DNA from: an uncultured Gammaproteobacteria bacterium
Lineage (GTDB): Bacteria; Pseudomonadota; Gammaproteobacteria; UBA9214
DNA: 35,815 nt
Assembly: GCA_905479705.1 (NCBI GenBank)
Contig: CAJQNP010000095.1
Span: 1-35,815 of the forward strand
Reading direction: 5' to 3'
The position numbers were made by a program, and so were the translations under genes. Under the pieces are notes generated by a model. That model was not told the DNA's origin, did not search any database, and saw only the letters and a program-made list of their open reading frames with translations. Positions 33,328 to 35,815 of this stretch are shown here, piece by piece. How positions within the stretch are numbered: the first letter of the stretch is position 1; the number at the start of each line of letters is the position of its first letter.

Positions 33328-34355
33328 CAGCTGAGCACCAGCTTGCCGACGGTTTGAGCGGATTCCAGCTGCCGGTGGGCCTCGGCAACCGATTCCAGCG
33401 GGAAGGCGGTCACCGTCGGGACGGCCAGCCGGCCGTCGGCCTGCCACTGCAGGATCTGTTGCATGCCGGCTGCAAGCATCGCGTTGTGCTCGAACAGGTA
33501 GCTGAGATTGAAACCGAGCACGCTGCGGTTTTTCGTGGTCAGGTCAAAGGGGCTGAAACGCGGTGTGCGCAGGTAGTCCCAGGCCAGCCTGAGTTTTCCC
33601 GGCAGGCCGTTGCGGGTGGCAAGCATGCCGTGGAATCCGTAGACCACCAGCCGTCCACGTGGTGCGAGTTGCCGGTAACTGTCTTTCAGGGTGGTGATGC
33701 CGTTGGCATCGAGAACCACGTCATAACCCTCGGGTGCATGGCGTTGTGCGGCGTCCCGCAGTGACTCGACCGACTTGTCGATCACGGCATCGGCGCCGAG
33801 TTCCCTGGCAGCCTCGACCTTGTGTGTCGCCCCGACAACCGCGACGACCCGGCAACCGAGTATCTTTCCCATCTGCACCAGCATGCTGCCGACCCCGCCG
33901 GCGGCTGAATGTACCAGCAGGGTTTCGCCGGCCTGGACATGGGCAGCCTGCTGCAATGCGTACCAGGCCGTCAGTGATACGGTGGGCAGGGCTGCGGCCA
34001 TTGCAAACGAGAGGTCTTGCGGCTTTGTAAACACCTGTGAACGATCGACGCACAGGCGGCTGGCATAGCCATTGAAGCGTGTTACCGCGATGACGGCCGC
34101 ACCTTCCTGCAGGTCTGTCACCTGTGCGCCACACTTCAGCAGCAGCCCGCTGACCTCGAAACCTGGTGTTATCGGGTAACCGACATAGTGCTTCGCCGAG
34201 GCATACAGGCCCATGCGCGTTACGCAATCGGCATAGTTGACACCGATGGCCGAGACAGCAATGAGTACCTCATCGGGTGCGGGTACCGGGTCGGGGTGTT
34301 GCTCGATCGCTAATTGCCGGTAGCCGCCGGGCCTGTGGATGACGACCTTCTTCAT
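33324..34355 (-). CDS. Quinone oxidoreductase-like MDR family reductase
   Basis: A 343-residue medium-chain dehydrogenase/reductase resembling zeta-crystallin, VAT-1 and QorA proteins, which reduce quinones or enones with NADPH. The catalytic GroES-like domain includes AIGVNYADCVTRMGLY. The Rossmann domain shows LLVHSAAGGVGSMLVQMGKILGCRVVAVVG. The zinc-binding cysteine set is absent, as expected for this subgroup. LGFNLSYLFEHN is a VAT-1-like segment. It follows msrA by 33 bases on the same strand, so the two may form an operon related to oxidative damage. Confidence 0.92.
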   Translation of the reverse strand: MKKVVIHRPGGYRQLAIEQHPDPVPAPDEVLIAVSAIGVNYADCVTRMGLYASAKHYVGYPITPGFEVSGLLLKCGAQVTDLQEGAAVIAVTRFNGYASRLCVDRSQVFTKPQDLSFAMAAALPTVSLTAWYALQQAAHVQAGETLLVHSAAGGVGSMLVQMGKILGCRVVAVVGATHKVEAARELGADAVIDKSVESLRDAAQRHAPEGYDVVLDANGITTLKDSYRQLAPRGRLVVYGFHGMLATRNGLPGKLRLAWDYLRTPRFSPFDLTTKNRSVLGFNLSYLFEHNAMLAAGMQQILQWQADGRLAVPTVTAFPLESVAEAHRQLESAQTVGKLVLSC

Positions 34356-34388
34356 GTGCGTGGCCCGGGTATCCGGCGGTCGTGCGGC

Positions 34389-35030
34389 TTACTTTGCGTC
34401 TTGCTGTTTTCCCCAGAGTTCCTCAAGGCGTTTGTCGCGGCCACAGCCGTAACGGTAGAACTTGTAGCGCACGGGATTCTTGGTGTAATAGTCCTGGTGA
34501 TAATCCTCGGCCGGATAAAAGGTCGATGCCCGGGTGATGCCGGTAACGATGTCTGCCTCAAAGGGCTTGAGTTCCAGCAGTGCGGTCCTTGATTGCTCGG
34601 CCTGTGCCTTCTGCGTGTCATCGTGATAGAAGATCTCGCTGCGGTACTGGCTGCCGTAGTCGCAGAACTGGCCGTTGGCGTTGGTCGGATCAATATTGTG
34701 CCAGAACTCGTTGAGTAGTTCCTCGTAACTGACGCGTGCCGGATCGTAAACGATCTGCACGGCCTCGGTGTGCCCGGTACCACCGCTGGAGACTTGCTTG
34801 TAGGTCGGGTTGTCCTTGTGTCCACCGATGTACCCCGAGGTCGTCGAGATCACGCCGTCCAGTTTGTCGAAAGGGGGTTCCATGCACCAGAAGCAGCCGC
34901 CGGCAAAGGTCGCCGTTGCATGTTGTGCCGGGTCGCTGTCACTGGCCGCATGCGTTGCAAACGCGCAGCAGCTGAGCAGCAGTATGCCCAGGGTACGGAT
35001 GAGTCGGGTGAGGGTCCGTGGGTTATGCAT
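34389..35030 (-). CDS. msrA: Exported peptide-methionine (S)-S-oxide reductase MsrA
   Basis: MsrA reduces the S-epimer of methionine sulfoxide. The 213-residue form has a signal peptide (RLIRTLGILLLSCCAFATHAA), so it acts in the periplasm or on the surface. The catalytic TFAGGCFWCMEPPF places Cys46 and Cys49. Family blocks GYIGGHKDNPTYKQVSSGGTGHTEAVQIVYDP and FYPAEDYHQDYY follow. I chose MHNPRTL because the 33 codons before it have no signal-like or family-like features. No msrB is present nearby. The TlpA-like protein encoded 2 kb away is a conceivable electron donor, which is inference. Confidence 0.95.
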   Translation of the reverse strand: MHNPRTLTRLIRTLGILLLSCCAFATHAASDSDPAQHATATFAGGCFWCMEPPFDKLDGVISTTSGYIGGHKDNPTYKQVSSGGTGHTEAVQIVYDPARVSYEELLNEFWHNIDPTNANGQFCDYGSQYRSEIFYHDDTQKAQAEQSRTALLELKPFEADIVTGITRASTFYPAEDYHQDYYTKNPVRYKFYRYGCGRDKRLEELWGKQQDAK

Positions 35031-35247
35031 GGTGGTGTCCTTTACTGTGGTTTGTGTAGCCAATGGACAGCCTGGCTGGTCATTTGTTTCATTTTGGTTT
35101 GCCGCGGGCAGGCTGGCAGGAACGATCATGGCCGCAACCCCTGCTGATGTCTTATCTTGAATTTTATCAACGGGATAAGGGGCTTAATCGCGGAATGCCT
35201 GTGCCGATAAGCAGTATACAGGCAAGCAACGACCCTGGAGGTGTACG

Positions 35248-35493
35248 ATGGATGCAGGTTACCCGGAACCCGGTGAGGTGGGCATCAGGATCCCGCCGCA
35301 CCTCAAGCAGGAGCGCTTCCGTGACGGTTTCAGGCACGGCCTCAGGGGCGGGCAACTGGACAAGGCCATCCATATGCGCCTGTCTTTTCGTGAAGGTTAT
35401 CGCGCTGCAAAGATCTACCTGCGACAGTTGCGTCGCTCGCGCGGCATCCTGGATTTTCCGGCACGCTGGCGTGTGCGCATCCGCAACGCCTGA
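35248..35493 (+). CDS. Small basic protein of unknown function
   Basis: An 81-residue protein starting MDAGYPEPGEVGIRIPPHLKQERFRDGFRHGLRGG, with a very strong GGAGGTG ribosome binding site six bases before the ATG. It is rich in arginine (about 14 of 81), with two short helical blocks separated by glycine. The signal is good for translation, but I do not recognise the family. It is divergent from msrA. Confidence 0.68.
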   Translation: MDAGYPEPGEVGIRIPPHLKQERFRDGFRHGLRGGQLDKAIHMRLSFREGYRAAKIYLRQLRRSRGILDFPARWRVRIRNA

Positions 35494-35533
35494 GCCACCG
35501 CGACCTTCCCCGCTTGCCTTTCTTGACTGCCAG

Positions 35534-35561
35534 CAGACACCGCCCGATATGGCGGTGTCTG
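35534..35561. terminator. Terminator-like hairpin after the 81-residue gene
   Basis: CAGACACCGCC pairs perfectly with GGCGGTGTCTG around a six-base loop, 11 base pairs, about 40 bases after the stop codon of the small gene. No T-tract follows, so an intrinsic terminator is unproven; it may also be one unit of the hairpin series that continues downstream. Confidence 0.5.
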
Positions 35562-35584
35562 TACGTCAGGTCACAATAAACCAG

Positions 35585-35660
35585 TGCAGGTCGAATGAAT
35601 TCGACCCTGCATACCGCCTTGCAGGGCCGGACTCATTCGGCCAATTGGCAGATACGCCAG
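35585..35660. repeat. Series of short palindromes upstream of the SLC13-like gene
   Basis: GGTCGAA-TGAA-TTCGACC sits within flanking TGCA...TGCA, giving a REP-like hairpin. It is followed by CCTGCA...TGCAGG and GGCCG...CGGCC. The first unit resembles the AGGCCGAATGAATTCGGCC-type intergenic repeats I know from other gammaproteobacteria. Three hairpins in under 80 bases suggest a repeat cluster rather than random structure. Confidence 0.5.
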
Positions 35661-35735
35661 GTGCTGCTGCTAACAAAAGCCCCGGGTCTTGATTAGAATG
35701 GTTGCCCTGTCGATTCAATCACGGGAAGTGTCACC

Positions 35736-35815
35736 TTGTTCAACCAGCGCAGCATAGTCGGTTTGTTGCTCGGCCCGGTACTGTTTGTGCTGGTGCTGAT
35801 GATGCCGCTACCCGA
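35736..35815 (+). CDS. Start of an SLC13/DASS-like anion transporter (partial)
   Basis: The last 80 bases encode LFNQRSIVGLLLGPVLFVLVLMMPLP, beginning at a TTG with GGGAAG seven bases upstream. The first helix with the GLLLGPVLF pattern is typical of SLC13-family (divalent anion:sodium) permeases such as dicarboxylate carriers. Only the first membrane helix is present, so substrate and completeness cannot be judged. The ORF is too short at the window edge to appear in the track. Confidence 0.55.
   Translation, partial: MFNQRSIVGLLLGPVLFVLVLMMPLP

Overview
This window looks like a chromosomal segment from a gammaproteobacterium with a fairly GC-rich genome. The evidence is the divergent lptD-surA-pdxA / amgK...murU neighbourhood, a ybeD-lipB-lipA cluster, a ZntB-type transporter, and REP-like GTAGGAGCG... 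repeats. I cannot name a genus. A purple-sulfur-bacteria-like or related free-living lineage is only a guess. There is no rRNA, tRNA, CRISPR array, phage module or intact insertion sequence.

Layout. Positions 1-5.3 kb hold a ChaN-like lipoprotein with a PDZ tail (minus), an acyl-CoA delta-9 type desaturase with a long C-terminal extension (plus), a 640-base stretch without a convincing gene, an orphan family-3 solute-binding protein, and zntB. Positions 5.3-10.6 kb (minus strand) hold the envelope-biogenesis run lptD-surA-pdxA. Positions 10.7-19.1 kb (plus) hold a two-gene RND efflux system, then the peptidoglycan-recycling kinase amgK. Four unrelated small genes follow (a DUF2238 membrane protein, a small membrane protein, a GST, an unknown cytosolic protein), then the partner uridylyltransferase murU. 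Positions 19.2-23.2 kb hold a GCS2-like carboxylate-amine ligase, an M14 deacylase and a GT-B glycosyltransferase-like gene. Positions 23.3-25.7 kb (minus) hold DUF4124, ybeD, lipB and lipA, the last three for lipoate synthesis. Positions 25.9-31.4 kb hold small unknown genes, a POT peptide transporter, a DUF3524/QTMAN-type glycosyltransferase, an alpha/beta hydrolase, a SixA-like phosphatase and an 82-residue protein. Positions 31.4-35.8 kb hold a REP cluster, a TlpA-like exported thioredoxin with an exported protein of unknown function, a HbpS/GlcG-like exported protein, a quinone oxidoreductase, an exported MsrA, an 81-residue protein and the start of an SLC13-like transporter.

The most interesting feature is not a gene. 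Between the M14 deacylase and the glycosyltransferase-like gene lies a 271-base symmetric element (21864-22134). A perfect 35-base terminal inverted repeat encloses two 96-base arms in inverted orientation, separated by a 9-base mini-hairpin. The arms have diverged in sequence, yet each folds into the same set of stems in the same register, with compensatory base changes. Both present a nearly identical 12-base apical loop, TGGCCWTAGTCC. The element is bounded by CTAG on both sides, carries the stop codon of the upstream gene in one end, and appears to supply the Shine-Dalgarno sequence of the downstream gene from the other. It looks like a non-autonomous mobile element (MITE-like) built of structured units, and I do not recognise it as a described family.

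All calls come from reading the sequence and the supplied translations. No database search was run.
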